Source of the DNA: an uncultured Bacilli bacterium
Lineage (GTDB): Bacteria > Bacillota_I > Bacilli_A > RF39 > UBA660
DNA: 64,000 bases
NCBI GenBank assembly: GCA_934130405.1
Contig: CAKOXX010000004.1
Span: forward strand, 1 to 64,000
Direction of reading: 5' to 3'
Positions 7,887-16,508 of this stretch are shown piece by piece. The notes under the pieces are model-generated. The model made no database searches and had not been told where the DNA came from. It saw nothing but the letters and a program-made list of their open reading frames with translations. Position 1 is the stretch's first letter; each line of letters begins with the position of its first letter. A program made the position numbers and the translations under genes.

Positions 7887-9242
7887 TCATTGTTTTATAT
7901 CCTTTTCTAACTTTTCCACAATTCCAGCTAAATCTTTATTACTTTTTATTTCCATTTCAATTTTTTCCACAGAATGCATTACTGTTGAATGATCTTTCCC
8001 ACCAAATTCTGTTCCAATTTTAGGAAAAGACTCATTTGTTAGTTTTCTGCAAAGATACATAGCTATTTGTCTAGGGAAAGCTATATTGCTACTTCTTTTT
8101 TTCGATTTTATATCCTCTGCAGATATTTGGAAGAATTCTGCAACTGTTTTTTGAATTTTTGCTATATCGTTTTTTTCACTTATTCCTTTATTAATAAAAT
8201 CTTTCAGAGCCTCAATAGCAAGACTTAAATTTATTTTTGTGCCTCCCATGATGGTTGAATATGCTATTAATCTGGTAATTGAACCTTCTAATTGTCTAAC
8301 ATCACTTCCCATATTTGAAGCTATATATTCTATTACTTCTTCTGGTATTTCTTCTTCAAAATTTCCTGCTACTATTTTTTTTCTAAGTATTTCTTTTCTT
8401 AGTTCAAAATCTGGTGGACCAATATTTACAGTTAATCCCCAGCAAAATCTTGTTCTAAGTCTTTCCTCTAATAGTTTCAAATCATTTGGTGATCTGTCCG
8501 ATGATACTATTATTTGCTTACTATCGTTATATAAGTTAGTAAAGGTATGAAAAAACTCTTGTTGTGTCTGAGTAGCACCACCAAGGAATTGTATATCATC
8601 AATTATTAGCACATCTATATTTCTATATTTATTTTTGAAAAATTCTACATAATTGAAATTTGTACCGTCCTTGTCTTTTCTATTTATTCCTACAAAATCG
8701 TCTCGAAATTGATCACTGGTTACATATAGAACTTTTTTTTGCGAATTTTGTACTATGTAATTACCTATGGCATGCATTAAATGTGTTTTTCCTAGTCCAC
8801 TATTTCCATAAATGAACAGAGGATTATATATTTTACCTGGATTTTCTGCTACAGATAGTGCTGCTGCTTGAGCAAATTTATTGCTATTTCCTACAATGAA
8901 ATTGTCAAACAAATAGTTTGAGTTTAAATTTGACTTTTGTTTAGGAAAATTATCTTCTTTTTCTTTTGTTGTTTGCTCTTCATCTACTTCTTTAACTTCA
9001 TTTTCTAAGTAGAATTCTAGTTCGAAATTTGTTCCAGTTATTTTATTTAATGAATCTTGAATTAAATTTCTATAATTATCATATAGATGTCGCTTATGTA
9101 TAGCCATAGGCACGATGATAATGGCAGTATCATCTTTTATTTCCTTGAGGGTTACGTCTTGGAACCACGTTGAAAAGGCAAGTGAAGAAAGTTCTTCTTT
9201 GATGTCCTTTAAAGCGTTATTCCAAATGATGTCAACATTCAA
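7887..9242 (-). CDS. dnaA: Chromosomal replication initiator DnaA
   Basis: DnaA (451 aa) is the AAA+ initiator that binds DnaA boxes and melts oriC. The N-terminal helicase-loading domain (IIWNNALKDI) is followed by a Lys/Glu-rich linker. The ATPase has Walker A GNSGLGKTHL and Walker B LIIDDIQFL, and the C-terminal DNA-binding signature is GTEFGGKDHSTVMHSV. I place the start at the TTG at 9242 because GGGGAGTG lies six bases upstream and the protein then begins MNVDIIW. An upstream ATG at 9275 has no convincing RBS. It is flanked on both sides by DnaA-box clusters. Confidence 0.96.
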   Translation of the reverse strand: MNVDIIWNNALKDIKEELSSLAFSTWFQDVTLKEIKDDTAIIIVPMAIHKRHLYDNYRNLIQDSLNKITGTNFELEFYLENEVKEVDEEQTTKEKEDNFPKQKSNLNSNYLFDNFIVGNSNKFAQAAALSVAENPGKIYNPLFIYGNSGLGKTHLMHAIGNYIVQNSQKKVLYVTSDQFRDDFVGINRKDKDGTNFNYVEFFKNKYRNIDVLIIDDIQFLGGATQTQQEFFHTFTNLYNDSKQIIVSSDRSPNDLKLLEERLRTRFCWGLTVNIGPPDFELRKEILRKKIVAGNFEEEIPEEVIEYIASNMGSDVRQLEGSITRLIAYSTIMGGTKINLSLAIEALKDFINKGISEKNDIAKIQKTVAEFFQISAEDIKSKKRSSNIAFPRQIAMYLCRKLTNESFPKIGTEFGGKDHSTVMHSVEKIEMEIKSNKDLAGIVEKLEKDIKQ

Positions 9243-9290
9243 CTTTATCACTCCCCTGTTCATATAAATCATCATTATGATACTCTAAAT

Positions 9291-9557
9291 TGTGGAAAAA
9301 GGAAATAGAAAAAAGCAAAAAAAAGTTTTCCACAAATTTTCCACAGACTTTTCCACAAGTAAAATGTCGAAAAATGTTGAATGAAATTAGTTTTCCACAG
9401 TTTCCACAATTTTCTTTTCCACAGGTGGATAAAAGTTTTCCACAGACTGTGGAAACTGTGGAAAATCATATTAGTATTAAAAATTTATTAAGAAAATAAG
9501 AGCTTTATATATAAACTTTTTCAGTGCATTATATTCTGTTACTAAAAGTTTTCCACA
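9291..9557. other. oriC: Replication origin (oriC), dnaA-upstream DnaA-box cluster
   Basis: The 463 bp between the dnaA start and rpmH hold no gene but a dense cluster of DnaA boxes. TTTTCCACA occurs at 9326, 9337, 9349, 9391, 9415, 9436 and 9549; GTTTCCACA at 9400; inverted TGTGGAAAM at 9291, 9448 and 9457; and GGTGGATAA at 9424. The dominant form TTTTCCACA differs by one base from TTATCCACA. AT-rich DNA (about 9466-9645) follows. Gene strand flips here, as at most bacterial origins. Confidence 0.88.
9365..9381 (+). promoter_or_regulatory. Pair of Spo0A-type boxes within oriC
   Basis: TGTCGAA (9365-9371) and TGTTGAA (9375-9381) are 10 bp apart, the same geometry as at the comK-like promoter. 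They lie in the oriC box cluster, about 125 bp upstream of dnaA. In B. subtilis Spo0A binds oriC. Identity is inferred and the second box has one mismatch. Confidence 0.5.
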
Positions 9558-9645
9558 TATAAACTGTATATATAACAATTTTCGTAATAAAAAAATATAT
9601 TTTTGTTTTAAACAATTATGAATTTGATAAATTTCAATATTTTTC

Positions 9646-9675
9646 TTGACAAAGTTTTTTAATTATTATTATAAT
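9646..9675 (+). promoter_or_regulatory. rpmH promoter
   Basis: TTGACA (9646-9651), 18-bp spacer, TATAAT (9670-9675): a strong sigma-A promoter, 30 bp before the rpmH ATG. Confidence 0.8.
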
Positions 9676-9705
9676 AATGTAGATTTTATGTCTGGAGGTG
9701 GAAGT

Positions 9706-9834
9706 ATGAAGAGAACGTATCAACCAAATAAACGTAGAAGAGCTAAGAAGCATGGCTTTTTTGCTCGTAAAGTTTCAGCAGGTAAAATTTTAAATAGTAG
9801 AAGAAAAAAAGGTCGTAAAGAATTAGTAAAATAA
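9706..9834 (+). CDS. rpmH: 50S ribosomal protein L34
   Basis: L34 (42 aa) is a small basic protein of the large ribosomal subunit. It starts MKRTYQPNKRRRAKKHGF, the family signature, and ends GRKELVK. I chose the ATG at 9706 because GGAGGTGGAAGT precedes it; an in-frame extension upstream has no RBS and overlaps the promoter. It is the first gene of the rightward rpmH-rnpA-yidC-jag cluster, separated from rnpA by a hairpin. Confidence 0.96.
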   Translation: MKRTYQPNKRRRAKKHGFFARKVSAGKILNSRRKKGRKELVK

Positions 9835-9859
9835 TCCACTGTTTTTACAGTGGATTTTT
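9835..9859 (+). terminator. Attenuator between rpmH and rnpA
   Basis: Perfect 7-bp stem TCCACTG/CAGTGGA with 6-nt loop and a T5 tail directly after the rpmH stop. As rnpA has no evident own promoter, it probably reduces rather than stops read-through. Confidence 0.7.
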
Positions 9860-9887
9860 ACTCTTTAGAAAGGGGTAAAACTATAAT

Positions 9888-10220
9888 ATGAATAAAGAAC
9901 TTATTATAAAGAAAAGTAGTACATTTGATGAAATTATAAATAAATGCCAATCTAAGAAAAGTAAAGACTATATCTTATTTTATAGACCTAAGCAACTAGC
10001 TAAAGCAAAATATGGTATAGCTGCTCCTAAAAAATTAGGAAAAGCTGTTATTCGCAATAAAATGAAAAGAAGAGTAAGAGCAATCATATCAGAGTATCAA
10101 AAAAACTATAAAAATAATTATGATTGTATTATAATTATGAGAAAGAGTTCTTTAGGTAAAGAATATCTAGAATTAAAAGAGGAGTTATTTAATTTACTAT
10201 TAAAAATTAATAACCATTAG
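9888..10220 (+). CDS. rnpA: Ribonuclease P protein component
   Basis: This protein (110 aa) assists the RNase P ribozyme in 5' maturation of tRNA. The RNR motif region reads KLGKAVIRNKMKRRVRAIISEY, and the order of basic and aromatic residues is typical. AAGGGG precedes the ATG by about ten bases. The position after rpmH and before yidC is conserved in most bacteria. The length is normal for the family. Confidence 0.95.
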   Translation: MNKELIIKKSSTFDEIINKCQSKKSKDYILFYRPKQLAKAKYGIAAPKKLGKAVIRNKMKRRVRAIISEYQKNYKNNYDCIIIMRKSSLGKEYLELKEELFNLLLKINNH

Positions 10221-10231
10221 GAGGAGCATTT

Positions 10232-11149
10232 ATGAAAAATAAAAAAATAAAAAAAGTTGCTATATTATCGATAGCTATCTTATTATTGACAGGTTGTACG
10301 ACAACACTTGTTGATAGTAAAAAACAAGCTGTTAAAAATCCTGAAACAGGTCAATCTTTGACGGAGAATATTTTATGTCAGCCTGAAAATGAAAAGACAG
10401 TAAAAATTTATGAAAAAAATAAAGTAAACGTAAAAAAATTACCAAAATGTGATAATTTTAAAGTTACTTCTGGTGGTTATGAAGGTTTATGGACTTCTAT
10501 ATTTGTTAAACCATTGGCATATATAATTTTAAAGTTAGGTAAATTAGTTAATAGCTTTGCTATAAGTATCATAATTATTACGGTCATTTTGAGATTTATA
10601 CTATTCCCATTTACTAAAAAAATGGCTCTTCAGTCTGAAATGATGAAACAAGCAAGTCCAGAATTAGAAAGAATTAGAAAAAAATATGAAGGAAAGACTG
10701 ATGAAGCATCTTTGATGAGACAAAATCAAGAAATGCTAATGGTATATAAGAAATATAATTTTAATCCATTAAGCAGTTGTTTAGTTTCATTCATTCAATT
10801 ACCATTATTTTTAGCTTTTTTTGAAGCAATCAATAGGGTACCAGCAATATTTGAAGACAAATTTATTGGTTTACAATTAGGTACAACACCATTAGTTGGT
10901 TTTGGTACCTCAACATTCTATGTATATATAATATTAATTGTTTTAATTGGTGCAACAACTGTTTATACATTTAAGATGAGCGGAGCAACAAGTCAAGATC
11001 CATCAATGAAAATGATGCCAGTTATGATGAGTGTAATGATTATATTTACAGCATTATTTATGCCATCTGCTCTAGGTATATATTGGGTTACTCAAAATTT
11101 ATTTATGATAGTTCAAAACACTATAACAACTAAAGGAGCGAAAAAATAG
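10232..11149 (+). CDS. yidC: Membrane protein insertase YidC/SpoIIIJ (lipoprotein form)
   Basis: YidC (305 aa) inserts and folds membrane proteins, alone or with Sec. A lipoprotein signal with lipobox LLLTGC puts the mature N-terminal Cys near residue 22, as in Gram-positive YidC. A roughly 70-residue extracellular stretch with two extra Cys precedes the five-helix insertase domain. The groove Arg is seen in ITVILRFILFPF, and PLSSCLVSFIQLPLFLAFF is the conserved second helix region. GGAGGAGC lies before the ATG. The stop is directly followed by jag (1-bp step). Confidence 0.95.
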   Translation: MKNKKIKKVAILSIAILLLTGCTTTLVDSKKQAVKNPETGQSLTENILCQPENEKTVKIYEKNKVNVKKLPKCDNFKVTSGGYEGLWTSIFVKPLAYIILKLGKLVNSFAISIIIITVILRFILFPFTKKMALQSEMMKQASPELERIRKKYEGKTDEASLMRQNQEMLMVYKKYNFNPLSSCLVSFIQLPLFLAFFEAINRVPAIFEDKFIGLQLGTTPLVGFGTSTFYVYIILIVLIGATTVYTFKMSGATSQDPSMKMMPVMMSVMIIFTALFMPSALGIYWVTQNLFMIVQNTITTKGAKK

Positions 11150-11758
11150 ATGAAGAAGCATACATTTGTAGGAAAAAACTATGAAGATGCAGTCAATAAG
11201 GCAAAGATAGAGTTGCAAGACCTAGAATATAATTTAATAATAAATGTATTAAATGAAAAGAAAACATTACTTTCTAAGAAATGTGAAATAGAAGTAATAG
11301 AAAAACGAGAAATTAAGAATTTTATTAAAGAAAAGTTAATTACTATCTTAAAAGAAATGGGTTACCAAGCTGAAATAGAAGTTCAAGTGAAACAAAACAT
11401 ACCAACGTATAAGATATATTCTAATAATGACTCTTTGTTGATAGGGAAAAACGGAAAAAATTTAGAGGCTTTACAAATAGTTTTAAGACAAATAGTTAAT
11501 AGCGAAACTGGGACTAATTATCATTTTTTTCTAGATGTCTCTGATTATAAAGAAAAAAATGAATATTATTTAGAAAACTTAGCAAAGCGTTTAGCAAAAG
11601 AAGTAGCATCAACTAAAATTGCTGTTAAAATGGATTCTATGAACTCTTATGAAAGAAGAATAGTTCATAATACTTTATCTAATAATTCAAAAGTTTATAC
11701 TGAGAGTGTAGGAGACGAACCAAATCGTTGTGTAGTTATTAAATCAAGGGAAGATTAA
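11150..11758 (+). CDS. khpB: RNA-binding protein KhpB/Jag
   Basis: Jag/KhpB (202 aa) is an RNA-binding protein linked to cell elongation and division control with KhpA. An N-terminal Jag domain (residues 1-50, HTFVGKNYEDAVNKA) is followed by a KH domain (LLIGKNGKNLEALQIVLRQIV, about 100-120) and a C-terminal R3H domain (SYERRIVHNTLS, CVVIKS). The ATG follows yidC with no gap and uses an RBS inside yidC (AAAGGAGCG). Co-transcription with yidC is conserved in Bacillota. Confidence 0.94.
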   Translation: MKKHTFVGKNYEDAVNKAKIELQDLEYNLIINVLNEKKTLLSKKCEIEVIEKREIKNFIKEKLITILKEMGYQAEIEVQVKQNIPTYKIYSNNDSLLIGKNGKNLEALQIVLRQIVNSETGTNYHFFLDVSDYKEKNEYYLENLAKRLAKEVASTKIAVKMDSMNSYERRIVHNTLSNNSKVYTESVGDEPNRCVVIKSRED

Positions 11759-11770
11759 TTCTTCTTTTTC

Positions 11771-11799
11771 TTTACTTTAAAATTACTTTTTACTATAAT
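11771..11799 (+). promoter_or_regulatory. Promoter upstream of the 11828 gene and mnmE
   Basis: TTTACT (11771-11776), 17-bp spacer, TATAAT (11794-11799). It probably drives the unknown gene and the mnmE-mnmG-rsmG genes behind it. Confidence 0.65.
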
Positions 11800-11827
11800 A
11801 TAGTCAAAATGAAGGAAGTGACCTTAT

Positions 11828-12511
11828 ATGGAATATCAAGAACAAAATGAATTGAATGTTGTTAAGAATACTGTAGAATCGTCTATATCTTTTACAGAAA
11901 ATTTAATTAACAAGTTAGAATTAAATCCAACAGTTATTGATTACTTGGAAAAACTAGAATTATTAAAAAGATTAGAGCGAAAGAAAAGTTTTCTTAACGA
12001 ATTAGAAGTAGGTGAAGATGGTACTTTTTTTACTTCATCTCAAAAATATTTTCAAAAAGGATTAAGTTCAACTCATTTTGGATTATCAACTATTCTTACT
12101 AATGCTTTTAGTTTGTTATCTATTTCTTCTAAAAAAGTGTTATCATATGAAGAAATTGATGCTTATACAAAAAATGCTCAAGATAAGTTACAAAGAATGT
12201 ATTATATAGAAGGCGATAAAAAAATAGTAAATAGTTTTGGAATAAGTGTTTATGAAAATCCAAGAAATTACTCAGTTGTTAATCTTAAAGAAATTTATCC
12301 TTCCTTGACGCAGAAAGGATTGGAAGAACATTATAATGTACCAGGTATTGTAGTATACCCAGAATTTAGAATTTTTGAAATTCAAAAAAATTACTTAATG
12401 GATAATAATTCAATTTTATCTTTAAGAGTGCAAGAGGCATTTTATGGTGCAGATGCTCAAAGAATATTAGGAATAAGTGAGAATAAAAAGGAGAAAGTAT
12501 ATAGAAAATGA
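11828..12511 (+). CDS. Hypothetical protein between jag and mnmE
   Basis: I do not recognise this 227-aa protein. It has no signal peptide or membrane segment. The first 65 residues are rich in Leu, Glu and Lys and look helical (LINKLELNPTVIDYLEKLEL). A Ser/Phe-rich middle follows, then a more globular C-terminal half with PGIVVYPEFRIFEI. It has its own sigma-A promoter and the RBS GGAAGTGA. Its stop overlaps the mnmE ATG by four bases, so translation is probably coupled, which is the only hint of function. It looks like an intact coding gene. Confidence 0.8.
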   Translation: MEYQEQNELNVVKNTVESSISFTENLINKLELNPTVIDYLEKLELLKRLERKKSFLNELEVGEDGTFFTSSQKYFQKGLSSTHFGLSTILTNAFSLLSISSKKVLSYEEIDAYTKNAQDKLQRMYYIEGDKKIVNSFGISVYENPRNYSVVNLKEIYPSLTQKGLEEHYNVPGIVVYPEFRIFEIQKNYLMDNNSILSLRVQEAFYGADAQRILGISENKKEKVYRK

Positions 12512-13872
12512 TTGGTTATGAAAATGATACAATAGCAGCTATAGCTACTAAATTAGGAGTAGGAGCTATTTCAATTATTAGGATAAGTGGTAAAGATGCA
12601 ATTTCATTAGTTAATAAAATATTTGAAGGCAAAGATTTAGAAGCAGTTAAGTCACATACGATTCATTATGGATATATTGTAAGAGATAAAGAAAAAATCG
12701 ATGAGGTATTAGTAACAGTAATGAAAGCACCTAAAACTTTTACTAGAGAAGATGTAGTAGAGATAAATTGTCACGGAGGAATAAATACAACCTTAACAGT
12801 TTTTTCATTACTTCAAGAATTAGGAATAAAGGCAGCTGATAGAGGTGAATTTACAAAAAGAGCTTTTCTAAATGGAAGAATAGACTTAACAGAAGCTGAG
12901 GCCGTTATGGACTTGATTGAAAGCAAAAGTGATGAACAAAGGAAACTAGCTATGGGTTCATTAGGGGGAAGTTTAAAACAATATATTCATTCATTTAGAG
13001 AACCATTAAAAAAATTAATAGCTAATATCGAAGTTAATATAGATTATCCTGAATACTATGATATTGAAGAAGTTACCAAAAATGATATAGCAAAAGAAGT
13101 AGAAGAAATGATTCCAAAGTTAAAAAAAACAATTGAAGAAAGCAAATCTCATCAAATAGTAAGAAATGGTATAAAAACAGTTATTGTTGGACGCCCAAAT
13201 GTTGGAAAGAGCAGTATATTAAATACATTAATTAATCAAAATAAAGCAATAGTAACTGATATTGAAGGAACAACTAGAGATATAGTAGAAGGAACAGTTT
13301 TTATAAATGGGGTAGAATTATCACTGATAGATACTGCTGGAATAAGAGAGACAGACAACGTTGTTGAGCAGTTAGGCGTTAAAAAAAGTTTAGAATTATT
13401 GGAAGAAGCTGATTTAATTTTAGCAGTTTTCAATGTGAATGAAAAATTGTCAGCAGAGGATAAAGAAATAATAGAAAAACTTAATAAAGATAAAACAATA
13501 ATTGTATTAAATAAGAATGACTTACCTAAAAAACTAAAGACAGTTGATTTTGCTTTTTCTCATATAGTTTATACCAATACTAATTCCTTAGAAGGTATTG
13601 ATTCATTGAAGAAAGAAATTGTGAAAATGTTTTCGCTTGATAAATTGGAGGAAACAGATACATTTTTATCAAATAATAGGCAATTAAATTGTGCAATTAA
13701 AGCACTCGATACTTTGATAAAAATAAATAGTAATTTAGGAAAAGATATTCCATTAGAACTTATTGAAATAGATTTGCAGGAAGTATTAACAGAATTAGGA
13801 ACTATAACTGGTGAAGTGTATGATGAAGAACTGTTAGATACTTTATTTGAAAATTTTTGTGTAGGGAAGTGA
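12508..13872 (+). CDS. mnmE: tRNA modification GTPase MnmE
   Basis: MnmE (454 aa) works with MnmG to place the cmnm5 group on U34 of certain tRNAs. The N-terminal folate-binding domain (DTIAAIATKLGVGAISIIRIS) and helical domain flank a GTPase domain with P-loop GRPNVGKSSILN (about 226), DTAG and NKND. The C-terminal FCVGK provides the conserved Cys of the FC[IV]GK motif. It starts four bases inside the preceding gene and is followed five bases later by mnmG, its partner. Confidence 0.97.
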   Translation: MIGYENDTIAAIATKLGVGAISIIRISGKDAISLVNKIFEGKDLEAVKSHTIHYGYIVRDKEKIDEVLVTVMKAPKTFTREDVVEINCHGGINTTLTVFSLLQELGIKAADRGEFTKRAFLNGRIDLTEAEAVMDLIESKSDEQRKLAMGSLGGSLKQYIHSFREPLKKLIANIEVNIDYPEYYDIEEVTKNDIAKEVEEMIPKLKKTIEESKSHQIVRNGIKTVIVGRPNVGKSSILNTLINQNKAIVTDIEGTTRDIVEGTVFINGVELSLIDTAGIRETDNVVEQLGVKKSLELLEEADLILAVFNVNEKLSAEDKEIIEKLNKDKTIIVLNKNDLPKKLKTVDFAFSHIVYTNTNSLEGIDSLKKEIVKMFSLDKLEETDTFLSNNRQLNCAIKALDTLIKINSNLGKDIPLELIEIDLQEVLTELGTITGEVYDEELLDTLFENFCVGK

Positions 13873-13877
13873 TATAA

Positions 13878-15743
13878 ATGAATTATGAAATTATTGTTGT
13901 AGGTGGAGGTCATGCTGGTTGCGAAGCAGCTCTTGCGTGTGCTAGAAAGAATCATAAAACATTATTAATAAGTGGAAATTTAGAAAATATAGCTGATATG
14001 CCTTGCAATCCATCAGTAGGAGGTCCTGCAAAAGGAATAGTTGTCAGAGAAATAGATGCATTAGGTGGAGAGATGGCTAAGAATACAGATAAAAGTTCTC
14101 TTCAAATGAAAATGTTAAATACTAAAAAAGGAAAAGCTGTTCAAGCACTGAGAGCACAAGCTGACAAAGTTTTATATAAAAAAGAAATGCAAAAAACCTT
14201 AAAAACTCAAGAGAATTTAGATTTAAAAGAAGGATTCGTTGAGGATTTGATTGTTGAAAATTCAAAAGTCAATGGTGTAGTACTGGCTGATGGAACAAAA
14301 ATTACTTCATTAGCAGTAATTTTAACAACTGGTACCTATCTAAGAAGTTCTATCCTAATAGGAAGTAAGAAAAAATCAGAAGGACCACATGGTGAAAAAG
14401 AAAGTAAGTTTTTGAGTACCAAATTAAAAGACTTAGGTTTTACAATTAAGAGATTAAAAACAGGAACTCCCCCAAGAATAGAAAGAAGTAGTATAGATTT
14501 CAGTAAAGTTGCAATAGAAAATGGTAGTTCTGAAAATTTAACTTTTTCTTACGATAATACTGATGCTTTGGCATATCATTATCAAATTCCTTGTCATCTT
14601 GTTTATACTAATAGTAAAACTCATAAAATAATTAAAGATCATTTGAAAGAATCAAGTATGTATGGTGGTTATGTTGAAGGAGTTGGTCCAAGATATTGTC
14701 CATCAATTGAAGATAAAGTAGTTAGGTTTCAAGATAAAGAACGTCATCAATTATTTTTAGAACCAGAAAGTTTATCATATGATGATATATATTTACAAGG
14801 CTTTTCGACTAGTATGCCTGAGTATGTCCAAGAGGAAATGGTTCATAGTTTGGAAGGGCTTGAAAATGCTAAAATATTGAGATATGCTTATGCCATTGAA
14901 TATGATGCTATTGATTCTAAACAAATAAAACGCAGTCTTGAAACAAAATTAATAGAAGGTCTTTATACAGCAGGTCAAATAAATGGAACAAGTGGCTATG
15001 AAGAAGCAGCTGGTCAAGGATTAATGGCGGGAATTAATGCTAGTTTAAAAGTTGAAGGAAAAGAGCCATTAATTTTGAATAGAAGCGAGTCTTACATAGG
15101 AGTTTTAATAGATGATTTAGTAACTAAAGGTGTAAAAGATCCATATAGACTTTTAACTTCGCGTGCAGAGTATAGATTATTGTTAAGAAATGATAATGCT
15201 GATTTAAGATTAAGAGAATATGGTCATCAAATTGGACTAGTAGATGATAATAGATATCAAAAATTTCTTTTAAAAAAGCAACATATTGAGGAAATAATTT
15301 CTACACTAAAAGAAATAAAAATAACTCCTACAAAAGAGACTAACACTTTACTTGAAAATATAGGAACTTCGTCAATTAAAGATGGAATAACGCTTTATGA
15401 ATTATTAAAAAGACCAGAATTATCATTTATTGATATAGAAAAATTTAAAGAATTTCCTTACAGTAAAGCTGAAAAGGAAGAAGTAGAAATAATGATTCAA
15501 TATGAAGGTTATATCAAAAAACAGGAAAAAGATACAAAAAAATTATTAGATTTAGAAAAAATTAAAATTCCTGCCAATATTTCTTATGATGATATTAAAA
15601 ATATTGCAAGTGAAGCACGTGAAAAATTAAAGCAAGTTGAACCGGAGACTTTAGGTCAAGCTAGTAGAATAAGTGGAGTTAATCCTGCTGATATTGCTAT
15701 AATAATGGTTTATCTAAAAAAGGGAGAAAGAAAAAATGACTGA
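13878..15743 (+). CDS. mnmG: tRNA modification FAD protein MnmG (GidA)
   Basis: MnmG (621 aa) is the FAD/NADH-dependent partner of MnmE. The dinucleotide-binding motif GGGHAGCEAALA lies at residues 8-19. MPCNPSVGGPAKG, GTYLRSS and the late GTSGYEEAAGQGLMAG are family blocks, and the C-terminal helical domain binds tRNA and MnmE. The ATG lies 5 bp after mnmE with GGGAAGTGAT as RBS. The stop overlaps the rsmG start by 8 bp. The length is typical. Confidence 0.97.
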   Translation: MNYEIIVVGGGHAGCEAALACARKNHKTLLISGNLENIADMPCNPSVGGPAKGIVVREIDALGGEMAKNTDKSSLQMKMLNTKKGKAVQALRAQADKVLYKKEMQKTLKTQENLDLKEGFVEDLIVENSKVNGVVLADGTKITSLAVILTTGTYLRSSILIGSKKKSEGPHGEKESKFLSTKLKDLGFTIKRLKTGTPPRIERSSIDFSKVAIENGSSENLTFSYDNTDALAYHYQIPCHLVYTNSKTHKIIKDHLKESSMYGGYVEGVGPRYCPSIEDKVVRFQDKERHQLFLEPESLSYDDIYLQGFSTSMPEYVQEEMVHSLEGLENAKILRYAYAIEYDAIDSKQIKRSLETKLIEGLYTAGQINGTSGYEEAAGQGLMAGINASLKVEGKEPLILNRSESYIGVLIDDLVTKGVKDPYRLLTSRAEYRLLLRNDNADLRLREYGHQIGLVDDNRYQKFLLKKQHIEEIISTLKEIKITPTKETNTLLENIGTSSIKDGITLYELLKRPELSFIDIEKFKEFPYSKAEKEEVEIMIQYEGYIKKQEKDTKKLLDLEKIKIPANISYDDIKNIASEAREKLKQVEPETLGQASRISGVNPADIAIIMVYLKKGERKND

Positions 15744-16401
15744 GACTGAATTTATAGAGCAAGTAAAAAAATTAGGACTTTCTCCTACAGATAATCAATT
15801 AAAAAAGTTGAATCAGCTTTATGAAATAATGATTGAAGAAAATAAAGTGATGAATCTAACAAGAATAGTTGAAAAAGAAGATGTGTATTTAAAACATTTT
15901 TATGATAGTTTAACTATTACTAAGGTTTGTGACTTTTCTAAAATAGAAACATTATGCGATGTAGGAACAGGTGCTGGTTTTCCTGGTTTAGTTTTAAAAA
16001 TATTTTTTAGTGATGTTAAAATAACTTTAGTTGATGCCCTACAAAAAAGAGTTAATTATCTAAATAAAGTAATTAATATGTTGGAATTAGAAAAAATTGA
16101 AGCCATACATATTAGAGCAGAAGATTTAGCAAAACAAGGATATAGATATGATATAGTAACAGCAAGGGCAGTTGCAAATTTATCAAAACTATTGTCTTGG
16201 ACTATGCCATTGGTTAAAAAAGATGGTTCCTTCATTGCTATGAAAGGTAACGTATCAGAGGAATTGACCACTGCTATGCCTATATTTGTAAAGAAAAATT
16301 ATATATTAGAAAACAAAGTCGAATTTAACTTACCAAAAGATAATGGTACAAGAACTATTTTAGAAATAAAATATAAAAATAGTAATTCAGTTTATAAATA
16401 A
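15736..16401 (+). CDS. rsmG: 16S rRNA (guanine-527-N7)-methyltransferase RsmG (GidB)
   Basis: RsmG (221 aa) methylates N7 of G527 in 16S rRNA using SAM. The SAM-binding motif reads DVGTGAGFPGLVLKI (about residues 75-90), followed by LVDALQKRVNYLN. The RAVANLSKLLSW block is typical of GidB. It overlaps mnmG by 8 bp and the RBS GGGAG lies within mnmG. The order mnmE-mnmG-rsmG-noc-parA-parB is that of B. subtilis. Confidence 0.96.
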   Translation: MTETEFIEQVKKLGLSPTDNQLKKLNQLYEIMIEENKVMNLTRIVEKEDVYLKHFYDSLTITKVCDFSKIETLCDVGTGAGFPGLVLKIFFSDVKITLVDALQKRVNYLNKVINMLELEKIEAIHIRAEDLAKQGYRYDIVTARAVANLSKLLSWTMPLVKKDGSFIAMKGNVSEELTTAMPIFVKKNYILENKVEFNLPKDNGTRTILEIKYKNSNSVYK

Positions 16402-16430
16402 TAATTAATTATGCTTGAAAATAAATGTAA

Positions 16431-16453
16431 TTAATCGCTAGATTAATTACTAT
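16431..16453 (+). terminator. Hairpin between rsmG and noc
   Basis: Inverted repeat GTAATTAAT/ATTAATTAC with a 6-nt loop, followed by an interrupted T stretch. It is a weak terminator or leader hairpin just before the noc promoter. Confidence 0.45.
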
Positions 16454-16458
16454 TTTGA

Positions 16459-16467
16459 TGTTATAAT
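16459..16467 (+). promoter_or_regulatory. noc promoter (extended -10)
   Basis: TGTTATAAT gives an extended -10 with TATAAT at 16462-16467, 42 bp before the noc ATG. No clear -35. Confidence 0.5.
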
Positions 16468-16508
16468 GATAGCATAGGAAGATTAGAAAGAATAAGTGAG
16501 GGATCGTA

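Noticed and set aside
9290..9499. Open frames on both strands within oriC (plus strand rich in FPQ, minus strand to 9275-9469)
   Set aside because: They are translations of the repeated DnaA boxes; no RBS or protein-like composition.
15614..15627. GCACGTGAAAA in mnmG as a further parS site
   Set aside because: Only one half matches GTTTCACGTGAAAC; the other arm has several mismatches and the codons are conserved protein sequence.
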